Source: Pedobacter sp. W3I1 (GTDB taxonomy: Bacteria > Bacteroidota > Bacteroidia > Sphingobacteriales > Sphingobacteriaceae). Taken from it: 64,000 nt of DNA. A model generated the notes under the pieces. That model did not search any database. It was not told the DNA's origin and saw only the letters and a list, made by a program, of their open reading frames with translations. Numbering within the stretch: position 1 is the first letter of the stretch; each line of letters starts with the position of its first letter. Positions 33,742 to 42,993 of this stretch are shown here, in pieces. The stretch covers positions 3,844,001-3,908,000 of the forward strand of contig NZ_JAUSXN010000001.1 of the NCBI RefSeq assembly GCF_030816015.1. Reading direction: 5' to 3'. Made by a program: the position numbers and the translations under genes.

Positions 33742-35337
33742 ATGCAAACATCTAATGAAACCATTAGTATTGACCATGATAAGGAACTAGACCTCCATTT
33801 AAATAGTCAAGGCGTTTCCCCTGAAAAATTATTTAGCCATCCGGTTGGCCTTTTTGTACTCTTTTTTACCGAAATGTGGGAAAGATTTAGCTACTATGGA
33901 ATGCGGGCCATCCTGGTTTTATTCCTGATTAGTGATTTAAGTAAAAATGGTTGGGGCTGGCCACGGCCAGAAGCATTACAGCTTTACGCTATTTATACAG
34001 GTTTAGTATACTTTACACCAATACTTGGTGGTTTAATTGCCGATAGATTTACAGGATATAGAAAAGCTGTTATCATCGGCGCTTTTATTATGACCCTTGG
34101 TCATGCTGCAATGGCCATGGAAGGTTTCAGCACCAACTTTTTCTATGTTGGTTTATTACTCCTTATTGTTGGCAACGGCTTTTTTAAACCAAATATCTCT
34201 TCAATTGTAGGAAAACTTTACCCTCCTATCAGCGATAAAAAAGACAGTGCCTACGCCATATTCTACATGGGTATTAACTCAGGGGCTTTTATCGGCATGT
34301 TAATGTGTGGTTATATCGGCGAAAAAGTAGGCTGGCATTATGGTTTCGGTTTGGCTGGTATTTTTATGCTTTTTGGCATGTTACAGTTCTATTTCGGACA
34401 GAAAATATTTGGTGTAATTGGTGCAGCAGTTGATAAAACCAAAGCTGTAGAAAAGGCAGATCCAACTATAGAAGAAATCCCTAAAAAGGTTAGAAGTCAG
34501 CGTTTATGGGTAATAGCTATCCTATCTATCTTTACCATTTTCTTCTGGATGGTATTCGAACAGGCAGGTGGTTCGATGACTATTTTCGCAAAAGATTATA
34601 CCTTAAGAAATTTGACCGGTGGAGCGGCTACAACTTTTAAATGGGTAGATGCGATCCTGACCATATTCCCTTTAGTAGCCGTAACTTTTGTATTGCTAAC
34701 ATTGGCTCGCAAAATTTTTAAAAAATACCCGGCAACTATCTTATTTACATTATTAAGTTTTGTTATTATTTGGGTATTAGCCATTTGGAAGGTAAGTCGC
34801 GAAATGGGATCGGTAAGTACGGAAGTTCCTGCATCCTGGTTCAGTGTGTTAAACTCTTTCTTCATTGTATCATTGGCGCCTATTGTATCGAAGATATGGG
34901 AAACCAAATTTAATCCAAGTGGTCCGGTAAAATTTGGCTTTGGATTAATTTTCGTAGGCATCGGTTTTGCCGGTTTAGCTTACGGAGGCTCTTCTATTCC
35001 ACAGGGTGCAACCTCGGCTCAAGTGAGTTTGTTCTGGTTAATTTTCGCCTATTTCTTCCACACCGTTGGTGAGTTATGCATCTCTCCGGTTGGTTTATCG
35101 TATGTAAGTAAACTTGCTCCATCAAATTTAGTAGGTTTAATGTTCGGTGTATTTTTCACCTGTACCGCCATCGGAAATTATCTTGCCGGTGCTACAGGAT
35201 CACTAATCGACAAAATCAGTACTGCTTATTCAATTTCTACGTTCTTTTTAATATTCACCATAATACCTATTGTTGCGGGCTTAATTATGTTTGCCATAAG
35301 CCCAATCTTACGCAAATGGATGCACGGTGTGCATTAA
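33742..35337 (+). CDS. POT/PTR family peptide MFS transporter
   Basis: A 531-residue proton-coupled oligopeptide transporter. The family signature EMWERFSYYGMRAILVLF (ExxERFxYYG) lies in helix 1. GGLIADRFTGYRKAV and the PTR2 signature region FFKPNISSIVGKLYPPISDKKDSAYAIFYMGINSGAFIG follow. About 12-14 membrane helices are visible. It imports di-/tripeptides across the inner membrane. A rho-independent terminator separates it from a second POT gene downstream. Confidence 0.95.
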   Translation: MQTSNETISIDHDKELDLHLNSQGVSPEKLFSHPVGLFVLFFTEMWERFSYYGMRAILVLFLISDLSKNGWGWPRPEALQLYAIYTGLVYFTPILGGLIADRFTGYRKAVIIGAFIMTLGHAAMAMEGFSTNFFYVGLLLLIVGNGFFKPNISSIVGKLYPPISDKKDSAYAIFYMGINSGAFIGMLMCGYIGEKVGWHYGFGLAGIFMLFGMLQFYFGQKIFGVIGAAVDKTKAVEKADPTIEEIPKKVRSQRLWVIAILSIFTIFFWMVFEQAGGSMTIFAKDYTLRNLTGGAATTFKWVDAILTIFPLVAVTFVLLTLARKIFKKYPATILFTLLSFVIIWVLAIWKVSREMGSVSTEVPASWFSVLNSFFIVSLAPIVSKIWETKFNPSGPVKFGFGLIFVGIGFAGLAYGGSSIPQGATSAQVSLFWLIFAYFFHTVGELCISPVGLSYVSKLAPSNLVGLMFGVFFTCTAIGNYLAGATGSLIDKISTAYSISTFFLIFTIIPIVAGLIMFAISPILRKWMHGVH

Positions 35338-35357
35338 TTAAAAAAATAAATCTATCC

Positions 35358-35390
35358 AAAAGCCCGATCTCCATCGGGCTTTTAATTTTT
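35358..35390 (+). terminator. terminator between the two POT genes
   Basis: AAAGCCCGAT-CTCC-ATCGGGCTTT, a perfect 10-bp stem, followed by TAATTTTTT. It lies 20 bp after the first stop and 20 bp before the next start, so the second POT gene probably depends on read-through or on a promoter of its own. Confidence 0.9.
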
Positions 35391-35402
35391 TAATCATATT
35401 TA

Positions 35403-36884
35403 ATGGAAAAAACAGTTTCAATAGAAGATATTCAAAATTTTGAGGGAAAATACCCAAAACAGCTCTGGCATTTATCGTTGGTAGAAATGTGGGAGCGTTT
35501 CTGTTTTTACGGAATGCGCGGGGTATTGGCTTTCTTTATGGTTGAACAACTCGGTTTAAGCGACCAAAAATCGAACCTACAATACGGTGCCATACAAGCC
35601 TTTGTTTATGCTTTTACTTTTATAGGTGGTATTTTTGCCGATAAGATCTTGGGGTTCAGAAAATCTCTTTTTTGGGGCGGAGCTTTAATGATTATTGGAA
35701 ACTTAATCTTGGCCTTCTCACCGCATGATTTATTTTATGTAGGAATTACCTTATCTATTATTGGAACAGGTTTCTTCAAACCCAATGTTTCATCAATGGT
35801 TGGCGAATTATACCACGAGAAAGACAACCGGAGAGATGCTGGTTATGGGCTTTTTTATGCTGGTATTAATGTTGGCGGTTTATTGGGCGGTGCCATGTGT
35901 ATTTATCTTGGTAAATATTACAACTGGCATTTATGTTTCTTATCAGCCGCATTGGTAATGATGTTCGGTTTGGGCACATTCATTTTCACTAAAAAACATT
36001 TAGGTCCAATCGGAAATTCACCTTTACTGCACCTTAAAAAATCAAAACAGCAGCTATTCGAAATAGCCGTTTATGTAGGTTCTATTTTGTGTATCCCACT
36101 GATTTATATCATGGTGAAGAACACAGCCTTTACCGATTATTTTATGTACACCATAGGCATTGTTGCTTTGGTTTATTTCTTGTACGAAACGTTTAAAATA
36201 AAAGATAAAAAAGCACAGTATAAATTACTGGCAGCTTTCGTTTTTATCTTCTGTTATTTCATTTTCATGGCCATATCTGAGCAAAGCGGCGGTTCGTTAT
36301 CGTTATTTGCAAAGGACAATCTTGATCATAAAATTCTCTTTTTCAATATCGATCCCAATGTGGTAAACAATAGCGTTAACTCGTTTTTTGTGATTGTTTT
36401 TAGTCCGATTGTGGGTATTTTATGGCTAGGTCTGTACAAGCGCAAAATTGAACCGAATACCGTGGTAAAATTTGGAATTGGCTTCCTTCTGTTGGCTTTA
36501 AGTTTTTATGTTTTTTACGCCACCAGGTTCTTCGCCAATGTACAGGGCATTAGCTCGTTAAATGTATTTACGTTAGCCTATTTATTATTAACGCTAGGCG
36601 AACTTTGTTTGGGTCCGATAGGTATGTCGATCATTACTAAACTATCGCCAAAGAAAATGTTCGGGATGATGATGGGGCTTTGGTTTTTATCAAGTGCTTT
36701 CGGGCAATTGGCTGCCGGAAAATTGGGAGCAGAAATGTCGAGTATCGATAATGCATCACTACCGACTAAATTGATGGCATACACCGAAGGTTACAAGGCC
36801 TTGGCTTTATATTCTTTAATTGCAGGTTTGGCACTGATTATCTTTTCGCAACTCGTTAAAAAGTTAATGCAGGAGGTGAGGTAG
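35403..36884 (+). CDS. POT/PTR family peptide MFS transporter, second copy
   Basis: A 493-residue paralogue of the preceding protein. The signature EMWERFCFYGMRGVLAFF and the PTR2 region FFKPNVSSMVGELYHEKDNRRDAGYGLFYAGINVGGLLGG are present. It is about 38 residues shorter and clearly diverged, so the duplication is old and the substrate range may differ. It is an inner-membrane proton symporter for small peptides. Confidence 0.95.
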   Translation: MEKTVSIEDIQNFEGKYPKQLWHLSLVEMWERFCFYGMRGVLAFFMVEQLGLSDQKSNLQYGAIQAFVYAFTFIGGIFADKILGFRKSLFWGGALMIIGNLILAFSPHDLFYVGITLSIIGTGFFKPNVSSMVGELYHEKDNRRDAGYGLFYAGINVGGLLGGAMCIYLGKYYNWHLCFLSAALVMMFGLGTFIFTKKHLGPIGNSPLLHLKKSKQQLFEIAVYVGSILCIPLIYIMVKNTAFTDYFMYTIGIVALVYFLYETFKIKDKKAQYKLLAAFVFIFCYFIFMAISEQSGGSLSLFAKDNLDHKILFFNIDPNVVNNSVNSFFVIVFSPIVGILWLGLYKRKIEPNTVVKFGIGFLLLALSFYVFYATRFFANVQGISSLNVFTLAYLLLTLGELCLGPIGMSIITKLSPKKMFGMMMGLWFLSSAFGQLAAGKLGAEMSSIDNASLPTKLMAYTEGYKALALYSLIAGLALIIFSQLVKKLMQEVR

Positions 36885-36957
36885 GAAAGGCATCGTCATT
36901 TCGACCGTAGTGGAAAAATCTATAAAACGAGTATTTATTGATGTACTGTAAGATTTG

Positions 36958-37085
36958 AAAATGAAAGGACAGTAGTTCTTGGAGGCTTGCTGTCCCGCTC
37001 TTTGTTCCAAGTCCTTGCCCTCATGCTTCGGTCTGCGGGCTTTACACGCCGATCGGGTTTAGACACAACGGTTTGTGCCGTAAAA
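36958..37085 (+). repeat. copy 1 of a variable-centre intergenic element
   Basis: It starts AAATGAAAGGACAGTAGTTC, contains GTCCCGCTCTTTG, CCCTCATGCTTCGG and TCTGCGGGC, and ends TCGGGTTTAGACACAA-C-GGTTTGTGCCGTAAAA. The ends match copy 2 almost base for base, while the centre differs. Confidence 0.65.
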
Positions 37086-37132
37086 GGTAAAAATAGATAC
37101 AAAAGCTAGTCGGGATTTGCAACATTGCTAAA

Positions 37133-37177
37133 CCAGATTACAAATCTGGAGAACGGCGATCCGGATTACAAATCCGG
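37133..37177. repeat. pair of ATTACAAAT-centred palindromes
   Basis: CCAGATTACAAATCTGG (37133-37149) and CCGGATTACAAATCCGG (37161-37177). Each has a 7-bp perfect stem around ACA, and they lie 28 bp apart. Compensating A/G and T/C changes between the two copies keep both stems paired. Confidence 0.75.
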
Positions 37178-37301
37178 ACCAACAGTAATGATTTCACTGT
37201 CATTCTGAACGCAGTGAAGAATCTTTTTTTCCCAGCGTAAAGCGGATAGGCTTCGAGTACGCCGACATTGTTTTAAGAAGAGCATATTCAATAAGAGTTG
37301 G

Positions 37302-37416
37302 AAATGAAAGGAAGTAGTTCTTGGCATCTTCAGTCCCGCCATTCGCTATAGTCCCTCTTTTCAATCGGGAGCTGCCGCTGCTGTCGGGTTTAGACACAAT
37401 GGTTTGTACCTTAAAA
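37302..37416 (+). repeat. copy 2 of a variable-centre intergenic element
   Basis: It starts AAATGAAAGGAAGTAGTTC, contains AGTCCCGCCATTCGCTATAG, TCCCTC and TCGGGAGCTGCCGCTGCTG, and ends TCGGGTTTAGACACAA-T-GGTTTGTACCTTAAAA. It is parallel to copy 1, 344 bp upstream. Confidence 0.65.
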
Positions 37417-37681
37417 TTGATTCTGCGGTGACCTGTGAAATCAGCGGGAAATATTTGGCTAAGGTCTTCGACTACGCTCAGACTGACAATGCTTTAAAAA
37501 CAATAAAAACTACTAATAAAACAAGTTCAGGGATAGGAATTGCATATTAATGAAAATTCATAAAGGTTTCACATTAAATATTTACTTTCGCACATTAAAA
37601 GCAAAGTGTTTAACACAAATAAACACAGCATATCAAATACAAAGGCCAAAAGCTTATATTATTTAAAAAACCACAACAAAC

Positions 37682-38449
37682 GTGTCAGATAGTTTAGTCA
37701 TCATACCCACCTACAACGAGAAGGAAAACATCGAAAAAATCATTAGAAAGGTTTTTTCTTTAACCCAGCCTTTTCATGTTTTAATTATAGATGATGGCTC
37801 TCCTGATGGAACTGCTGAAATTGTAAAGTCGCTTCAAGAAGAATACGAAGGGCATTTATTTATTGAAGAGCGTGCTGGTAAACAAGGCCTGGGTACAGCA
37901 TACATTTACGGTTTTAACTGGGCATTACAACACGATTATGCCTACATTTTTGAAATGGATGCAGATTTCTCTCATAACCCGGATGATCTGGCGCGCTTAC
38001 GCGAAGCCTGTGTAAATGGCGCAGATGTAGCCATTGGTTCCAGGTATGTTAAGGGCGTAAATGTTGTAAACTGGCCAATGGGTAGGGTTTTAATGTCGTA
38101 TTTTGCTTCAATGTACGTGCGTATGATTACCCGGATCAACATTCAGGATGCTACCGCTGGCTTTAAATGTTACCGCAAAATTGTATTGGAAACCATTCCA
38201 CTAAATAAAATCAAATTTGTTGGTTATGCGTTTCAGATCGAAATGAAGTTCACCGCCATTAAATTTGGGTTTAAAGTAGTCGAAGTTCCAATCATCTTCA
38301 CCGATCGTACCGAAGGAACATCAAAAATGAGCACCCGTATTTTCAGGGAAGCTTTTTTAGGTGTAATCCAGATGAAAGTTTCGAGTTGGTTTAGGAATTA
38401 TAGTCGGGAGTCGGACAGTCCGGAGTCCGAAGTCCGAAGTCTTAATTGA
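37682..38449 (+). CDS. Dpm1-like polyprenol monophosphomannose synthase (GT2 glycosyltransferase)
   Basis: A 255-residue GT-A glycosyltransferase starting with GTG. It has SLVIIPTYNEKENIEKII, the nucleotide-binding IDDGSPDGTAEIV, the metal-binding EMDADFSHNPDDL, GSRYVKGVNVVNWP, and the ITRINIQDATAGFKCYRK segment. There is no C-terminal membrane domain, so it is the short soluble dolichol-/polyprenol-phosphate mannose synthase type. It would transfer a hexose from a nucleotide sugar to a lipid phosphate for envelope or protein glycosylation. The last 15 residues are encoded by a small tandem GGAGTC/GAAGTC-like repeat. Confidence 0.92.
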   Translation: MSDSLVIIPTYNEKENIEKIIRKVFSLTQPFHVLIIDDGSPDGTAEIVKSLQEEYEGHLFIEERAGKQGLGTAYIYGFNWALQHDYAYIFEMDADFSHNPDDLARLREACVNGADVAIGSRYVKGVNVVNWPMGRVLMSYFASMYVRMITRINIQDATAGFKCYRKIVLETIPLNKIKFVGYAFQIEMKFTAIKFGFKVVEVPIIFTDRTEGTSKMSTRIFREAFLGVIQMKVSSWFRNYSRESDSPESEVRSLN

Positions 38450-38471
38450 CTCACGACTAAAGACTACAGAC

Positions 38472-38981
38472 TTAAGACTTACCTTGCGATTCCCTGATCA
38501 TTGCGCCAAAATCCTGACCTTTATCCATCGCTTTAACCGTCATTACGATTCTTTTGGTGCGTGTGGGTTCGGTTTTAGCCTGATTAATCCAATTGATGTA
38601 ATAGTTTTGATGCGATTTAGGCTGTTTTAAAAAGTTATGCATTAAATGCGCTTCTTCTGACAGGCAGATTTCTAAATCCTCGGGCATTTCAATCTTAAAG
38701 TCTTTATCTTCTTCCAAATAAAGTTCGACACTTGCTCCGGCTTCTTTTCTTAGTTTTTTACGAACTTCTCCTTTTAAGGCAATAATAAAATCGCCCTCTC
38801 CCATTGGGATAGTTGCCATACCGCTAATCTCCAACTGATCTATTTTCCCCTTTACCCTAAAACTCTTTTTACAATCAGGCTTAATTTCATTAGCCAAAGT
38901 TGCCGGAATAAACACATAACTCCAGCCGGTTTTTTCGCCCATGGTTTCGAAACGCTCTATTTCTGCTTTGAAGTGGATCAT
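38472..38981 (-). CDS. YdeI/OmpD-associated family protein with DUF1905 domain
   Basis: A 169-residue cytosolic protein. The N-terminal DUF1905 barrel (IHFKAEIERFETMGEKTGWSYVFIPATLANEI...FRVKGKIDQLEISGMATIPMGEGDFIIALKGEVRKKLRKEAGASVELYLEEDKDF) is followed by the helical YdeI/OmdA motif (HNFLKQPKSHQNYYINWINQAKTEPTRTKRI). The domains are well defined but the activity is unknown. It converges with the glycosyltransferase gene, leaving 22 bp between stops. Confidence 0.9.
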   Translation of the reverse strand: MIHFKAEIERFETMGEKTGWSYVFIPATLANEIKPDCKKSFRVKGKIDQLEISGMATIPMGEGDFIIALKGEVRKKLRKEAGASVELYLEEDKDFKIEMPEDLEICLSEEAHLMHNFLKQPKSHQNYYINWINQAKTEPTRTKRIVMTVKAMDKGQDFGAMIRESQGKS

Positions 38982-39387
38982 GGTTTAAATATAAAAATTA
39001 TGTTTTAACAAGTAAATGATTAAATCGTTAGGCTATTTGTGAACACGCTAGAAATGAGTCTTAGTTTTTTTACCATATAAGGCATTTAAGGAACATATAA
39101 ACTTAAATAAACGTCTATTCCTCAGATGGTAAATGAGTTTAAATATTGATGTTGAAAAGACTCTTCGCTGTGCTCAGAATGACAGATTTAAATAAAAAGG
39201 TCGTCATAACGACTACACTCGAAATGGTGATTCACGACCTAGTTCCATTGCCCTAGCAGTATATCTAAAAAGCAATTCTTCAGAACAATAAAATCATAAA
39301 ATAATTCCCTAAAAGATTAATCGGCTCAAAAACAAGCCAAATCATGAGCCGATTAGCCAGATTAATCGGCTCATAACCTAAAGCAAA
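38982..39387. other. intergenic region with REP fragments and operon terminator
   Basis: 406 bp. It contains a GTCATTCTGAGC-type fragment (39158-39184, minus orientation), an AGGTCGT...ACGACCT inverted repeat (39198-39240), and the terminator repeats at 39314-39373. No gene was seen. Confidence 0.6.
39309..39373 (-). terminator. terminator of the polymerase operon with a duplicated arm
   Basis: TAATCGGCTCA occurs twice in direct orientation (39318-39328, 39363-39373) and once inverted as TGAGCCGATTA (39345-39355). On the minus strand either pairing gives a 10-11 bp hairpin; the outer one is followed by AATCTTTT. It lies 15 bp beyond the 2H-phosphoesterase stop. Confidence 0.65.
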
Positions 39388-39966
39388 CTAGTATAACAAA
39401 GAATATTGACGATGATTTAAAGGACGCCCTGTCAATTTAAACTCATTGACTACCACGAATTGTTTTTTAATTTCATCAAGTTTGCGAATGGCAATCGTAT
39501 CACAATTGAATGCAATATTGATATTACCATACAAATTTTCTGCCTGATCAATTTGAGCTGGACTCAGTTCACGCCCTATTGAAATATGGGCATTACTACC
39601 GTTTATGGTATTTTTAGATTTAAGCCTTTTCCGAAATGCTTTTAAAAGAGCATTCAGGTATAATTTGGATAGAGCATCAGGAAGTAAAACAATAGCCTGA
39701 CCGAATTTGGATAAACTTAAATAATCAAAAGTTACTTCTTGTGGCCTTTGTGAACCACAAATTTTCTCAATACATTTTTTGTAAAAACCCAACTCGTATT
39801 GATCTGCTAAAAATTCAACAATGGTAACATGTGCCTCTGAGTTTCTACTGCTATACCAGCCAATTTTTTCCGCGAGTGTATTTTTTAAAACACTTACTTC
39901 ATTAATACTTTTTCTTTGAGGGTAAACAACTATTGAATACCTGTCTTTTTTTAATTTTAAATCCAT
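39388..39966 (-). CDS. 2'-5' RNA ligase family / 2H phosphoesterase
   Basis: A 192-residue 2H-superfamily protein with both His motifs: HVTI (His46-Thr48) in NSEAHVTIVEF and HISI (His127-Ser129) in NGSNAHISIGREL. Known members act on 2',5'-linked or cyclic phosphates of RNA or nucleotides (LigT/ThpR, CPDase). It is the last gene of the operon, 10 bp after the DnaE-like polymerase stop. A nucleic-acid end-processing role linked to damage tolerance is possible but unproven. Confidence 0.85.
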   Translation of the reverse strand: MDLKLKKDRYSIVVYPQRKSINEVSVLKNTLAEKIGWYSSRNSEAHVTIVEFLADQYELGFYKKCIEKICGSQRPQEVTFDYLSLSKFGQAIVLLPDALSKLYLNALLKAFRKRLKSKNTINGSNAHISIGRELSPAQIDQAENLYGNINIAFNCDTIAIRKLDEIKKQFVVVNEFKLTGRPLNHRQYSLLY

Positions 39967-39976
39967 ATCAATTTAT

Positions 39977-42900
39977 TTAATCAATTGCCACCGGATTCAT
40001 CTGGATATCCAATTTGGCGAACTTTAAAACCTCGATGCTCTGAAAGCCAAAATCTTCAACCACCTTACCCAAAATAAGGTAACAGCCCTTTCCTTTAAAA
40101 GGATACAGGGGTGTGGTATTGGGAAAATGGGTGGTATCGAAGAAATCGCCGTTGGCATCTAAAAAAGTACCGAACCACATTTTGGTATTTTTAATGGTGT
40201 GTACCGTTTTTTCGCAAACATAGTTCCCTACCATCCTTACCGTTTCACCCAAATGTTTATGCATATCGGCTGCCATGGTATCGCCACGATAAGGCGTTTT
40301 TAAAAAATCGAACATTTTATAATTGAGCGGATAACCCAATAATTCCAACTCTGTATAAGCATTTTCGAGTTCGGAATCGGCCAATGCAGGGAGCTGATAG
40401 GTTTTATAACTCAGCTTAAAAAGCTCCGCATGGTTTACTTTTTTCTGTTTAAAACCAAGATAATTGTGCACATCCCAAAGCAGGGTTTTCCGATCTTTGC
40501 CCGTAAAACGTAATGCACCTAACCGGATTAAAATAATGGCCTGTTCTAATGAGATACAGGTTCGTTTTACAAAATCTTCTAGATCGATATATAAACCATT
40601 TGCATTACGTTCTGCCGGAATAATTTTAATGATTTTTTCTTCTAAACCCTGAACAGCAATAAAGCCCAGATAAGCATCTGCACCTTTTATATTTACTACA
40701 TCATCGCTATGGTTAACACAAGGCAGATGCACCCGCGCTCCTGTTTTTTGTAGCTCATACACATAAACCCATCGACTGTAAAAACCACCATAGTTATTCA
40801 GTACGGCTACCATGAATTCCATGGGATAATAGGTTTTGAGATACAGACTCTGATAGCTTTCTACCGCAAAAGAGGCTGAATGGGCTTTCGAAAAACTGTA
40901 ACCTGCAAAAGAGGATATCTGTCGCCAAACTTCGGTAATGAGTTCTTCTGAATGACCTTCATTTCTGGCTGAGACGAAAAATTTATTCACCAGTTCATCG
41001 AAAGCCAGTTTAGAACGGTATTTTCCGCTCATGGCTTTACGGAGGATATCGGCATCGGCCAGATCTAAGCCTGCGAAATAATGACATACTTTGATCACAT
41101 CTTCCTGGTAAACCATTACCCCATAGGTTTCACTAAGTCGCTGTTTCATTACGTCGCACAGGTATACCACTTTTTCGGGTGCATGGTAGCGTTCGATATA
41201 GGATTTCATCATGCCTGAGCTGGCTACCCCCGGACGGATAATGGAGCTGGCTGCCACCAGGGTAAGGTAATTATCACATTTCAATTTTTTGAGCAATTGC
41301 CTCATGGCCGGCGATTCGATATAAAAACACCCGATGGGCTGTCCTTCTTTGAGGATATTATTTAACTTTTGATCTTCCTTAAAGGTTTTAAAATCGTGAA
41401 TGTCGATATCCTTTCCCTTGTTCTTTTTAATGAGCTGTACGGCTTCGCGGATGTGCCCGATACCCCGCTGGCTTAAAATATCGAATTTCTCATAACCAAT
41501 GGCTTCGGCTTCATACATATCCCATTGCACGGTCGGGAAACCCTTTGGCGGCATATCCAAGGCCGTATAGTAGGTAATCGGCTCTTCAGAAATCAGAATC
41601 CCCCCGGCATGGATCGAACGCTGGTTGGGCATACTTTTCATGTAACGGTGTACAGCCAATAACTTCTGGTAAGTGGCATTCAGTAAATTTTCACGTTCTT
41701 TGGTCGGGTCGGTAAAACTATCTATTTCGCCTTTAGGTAAACCCAACACCTTACCAATTTCTCTGATAATTGCACGATCTTTAAAAGTGCTCATGGTGCC
41801 CAGAAAAGCAACATGCCATTTTGGATAGCGTTCAAAGATATAACGTTGGATCACCTCCCTTTCGTCCCAGGAGAAATCGATATCAAAATCTGGCGGGCTA
41901 GTCCTCTTTTCGTGTAAAAAGCGTTCAAAGTATAGATCGAGATCGATCGGATCTACATCGGTAATGCGCAAACAATAAGCCACGATGCTATTTGCACCCG
42001 AGCCACGCCCAACGTGATAGAAACCGCATTTATTCATAGCATAGCTTACAATATCATAGGTAATGAGGAAATAAGCACAGAAATTTTTAAGTTCGATAAT
42101 GCGCAGTTCTTTCTCTAAACGTTCAATGGCTTCTGTATTATTTTTACCATAACGGTATTTAAGCCCTTCTTCGGCCAGCTCTTTAAGCATTTTTTTATCT
42201 CCTTCAAAATCTCCGGTATAAAAAAACTTGTTTTTAGAAGTAGGTGTAGGACCATCCTCAAAATAAACACTTAAATCGCAACTGTTTAATAAGCGCTGGG
42301 TATTCTGAACAATGAAAGGATACTGTTCAAATTGCTGGGTTAGTTCTACTTCTGGAATCAGGAACTCATCCGGATCACATTTCTGCTTATCGGGCACTTT
42401 ACTTAAAAGGGTATTAAGTTCGATGGCCCTAAAATATTCGTGCAGACGGTAGGTGATCTTATTACTAACGGTAACAGGATGCCAAACTAACAATTTTTCC
42501 TTTTGTTTTAAAAGCGGATGTTTATATAACAGATTGAGCTGTTTGGCACGGACACCGATAAATTCATTTTCTTTGAGGGCCTGATTAAAGGATTTTTGAA
42601 AGGGGTAAATGATATATACATTTTCCATTTTGGGCGGAACCTTTGGCAGCGAAATGTTGTAGATGTTATGATGACTTAAAAATTCATTCAATTCACGCAT
42701 TCCTTCCCTGTTTTTAGCAATGCCCACATACAACAACTTATTATCGATCTGAAACTCGATCCCTGCTACAGGTTTAATCTGATATGGAATATTGCCTTTA
42801 TGTATTTCATCAGCTTCTTTAGCAATGCCTTGTTTATAACACTCGCGAATAAACTCTATTGCACCAGTTGAGTTATTGATATCAGTAAGTACCATTTGAT

Positions 42901-42991
42901 GAATACCCAAACTCCGGGCAGTAGCAATTAACTGGCCAATGCTCTGCGTACCATACTTTAGACTATAAGAAGAATGAACATTTAAAAACAT
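39977..42991 (-). CDS. dnaE2: DNA polymerase III alpha subunit, short DnaE2-like
   Basis: A 1004-residue C-family polymerase, shorter than replicative DnaE (about 1160). The N-terminal PHP domain starts LNVHSSYSLKYGTQSI, where the second metal His of active PHP (HxH) is Ser, and VLTDINN replaces TDHGN, so proofreading by PHP is unlikely. The polymerase site PPDFDIDFSWDE has Asp368 and Asp370. Helix-hairpin-helix and OB-fold parts follow (ETVRMVGNYVCEKTVHTIKNTKMWFGTFLDANGDFFD). No clear tau-binding C-terminus was seen. It is encoded 2 bp after the Y-family polymerase, so a translesion role fits better than bulk replication. The gene symbol is given by resemblance. Confidence 0.88.
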   Translation of the reverse strand: MFLNVHSSYSLKYGTQSIGQLIATARSLGIHQMVLTDINNSTGAIEFIRECYKQGIAKEADEIHKGNIPYQIKPVAGIEFQIDNKLLYVGIAKNREGMRELNEFLSHHNIYNISLPKVPPKMENVYIIYPFQKSFNQALKENEFIGVRAKQLNLLYKHPLLKQKEKLLVWHPVTVSNKITYRLHEYFRAIELNTLLSKVPDKQKCDPDEFLIPEVELTQQFEQYPFIVQNTQRLLNSCDLSVYFEDGPTPTSKNKFFYTGDFEGDKKMLKELAEEGLKYRYGKNNTEAIERLEKELRIIELKNFCAYFLITYDIVSYAMNKCGFYHVGRGSGANSIVAYCLRITDVDPIDLDLYFERFLHEKRTSPPDFDIDFSWDEREVIQRYIFERYPKWHVAFLGTMSTFKDRAIIREIGKVLGLPKGEIDSFTDPTKERENLLNATYQKLLAVHRYMKSMPNQRSIHAGGILISEEPITYYTALDMPPKGFPTVQWDMYEAEAIGYEKFDILSQRGIGHIREAVQLIKKNKGKDIDIHDFKTFKEDQKLNNILKEGQPIGCFYIESPAMRQLLKKLKCDNYLTLVAASSIIRPGVASSGMMKSYIERYHAPEKVVYLCDVMKQRLSETYGVMVYQEDVIKVCHYFAGLDLADADILRKAMSGKYRSKLAFDELVNKFFVSARNEGHSEELITEVWRQISSFAGYSFSKAHSASFAVESYQSLYLKTYYPMEFMVAVLNNYGGFYSRWVYVYELQKTGARVHLPCVNHSDDVVNIKGADAYLGFIAVQGLEEKIIKIIPAERNANGLYIDLEDFVKRTCISLEQAIILIRLGALRFTGKDRKTLLWDVHNYLGFKQKKVNHAELFKLSYKTYQLPALADSELENAYTELELLGYPLNYKMFDFLKTPYRGDTMAADMHKHLGETVRMVGNYVCEKTVHTIKNTKMWFGTFLDANGDFFDTTHFPNTTPLYPFKGKGCYLILGKVVEDFGFQSIEVLKFAKLDIQMNPVAID

Positions 42992-42993
42992 CG

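Larger units (their letters stand above)
36885..37681. other. 797-bp repeat-rich intergenic region
   Basis: Between the second POT gene and the glycosyltransferase gene. It has no gene but an unusual density of repeats: two copies of a variable-centre element (36958-37085, 37302-37416), two 17-bp palindromes (37133-37149, 37161-37177), and GTCATTCTGA-type REP fragments near 36891-36921, 37198-37225 and 37461-37490. Confidence 0.7.
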
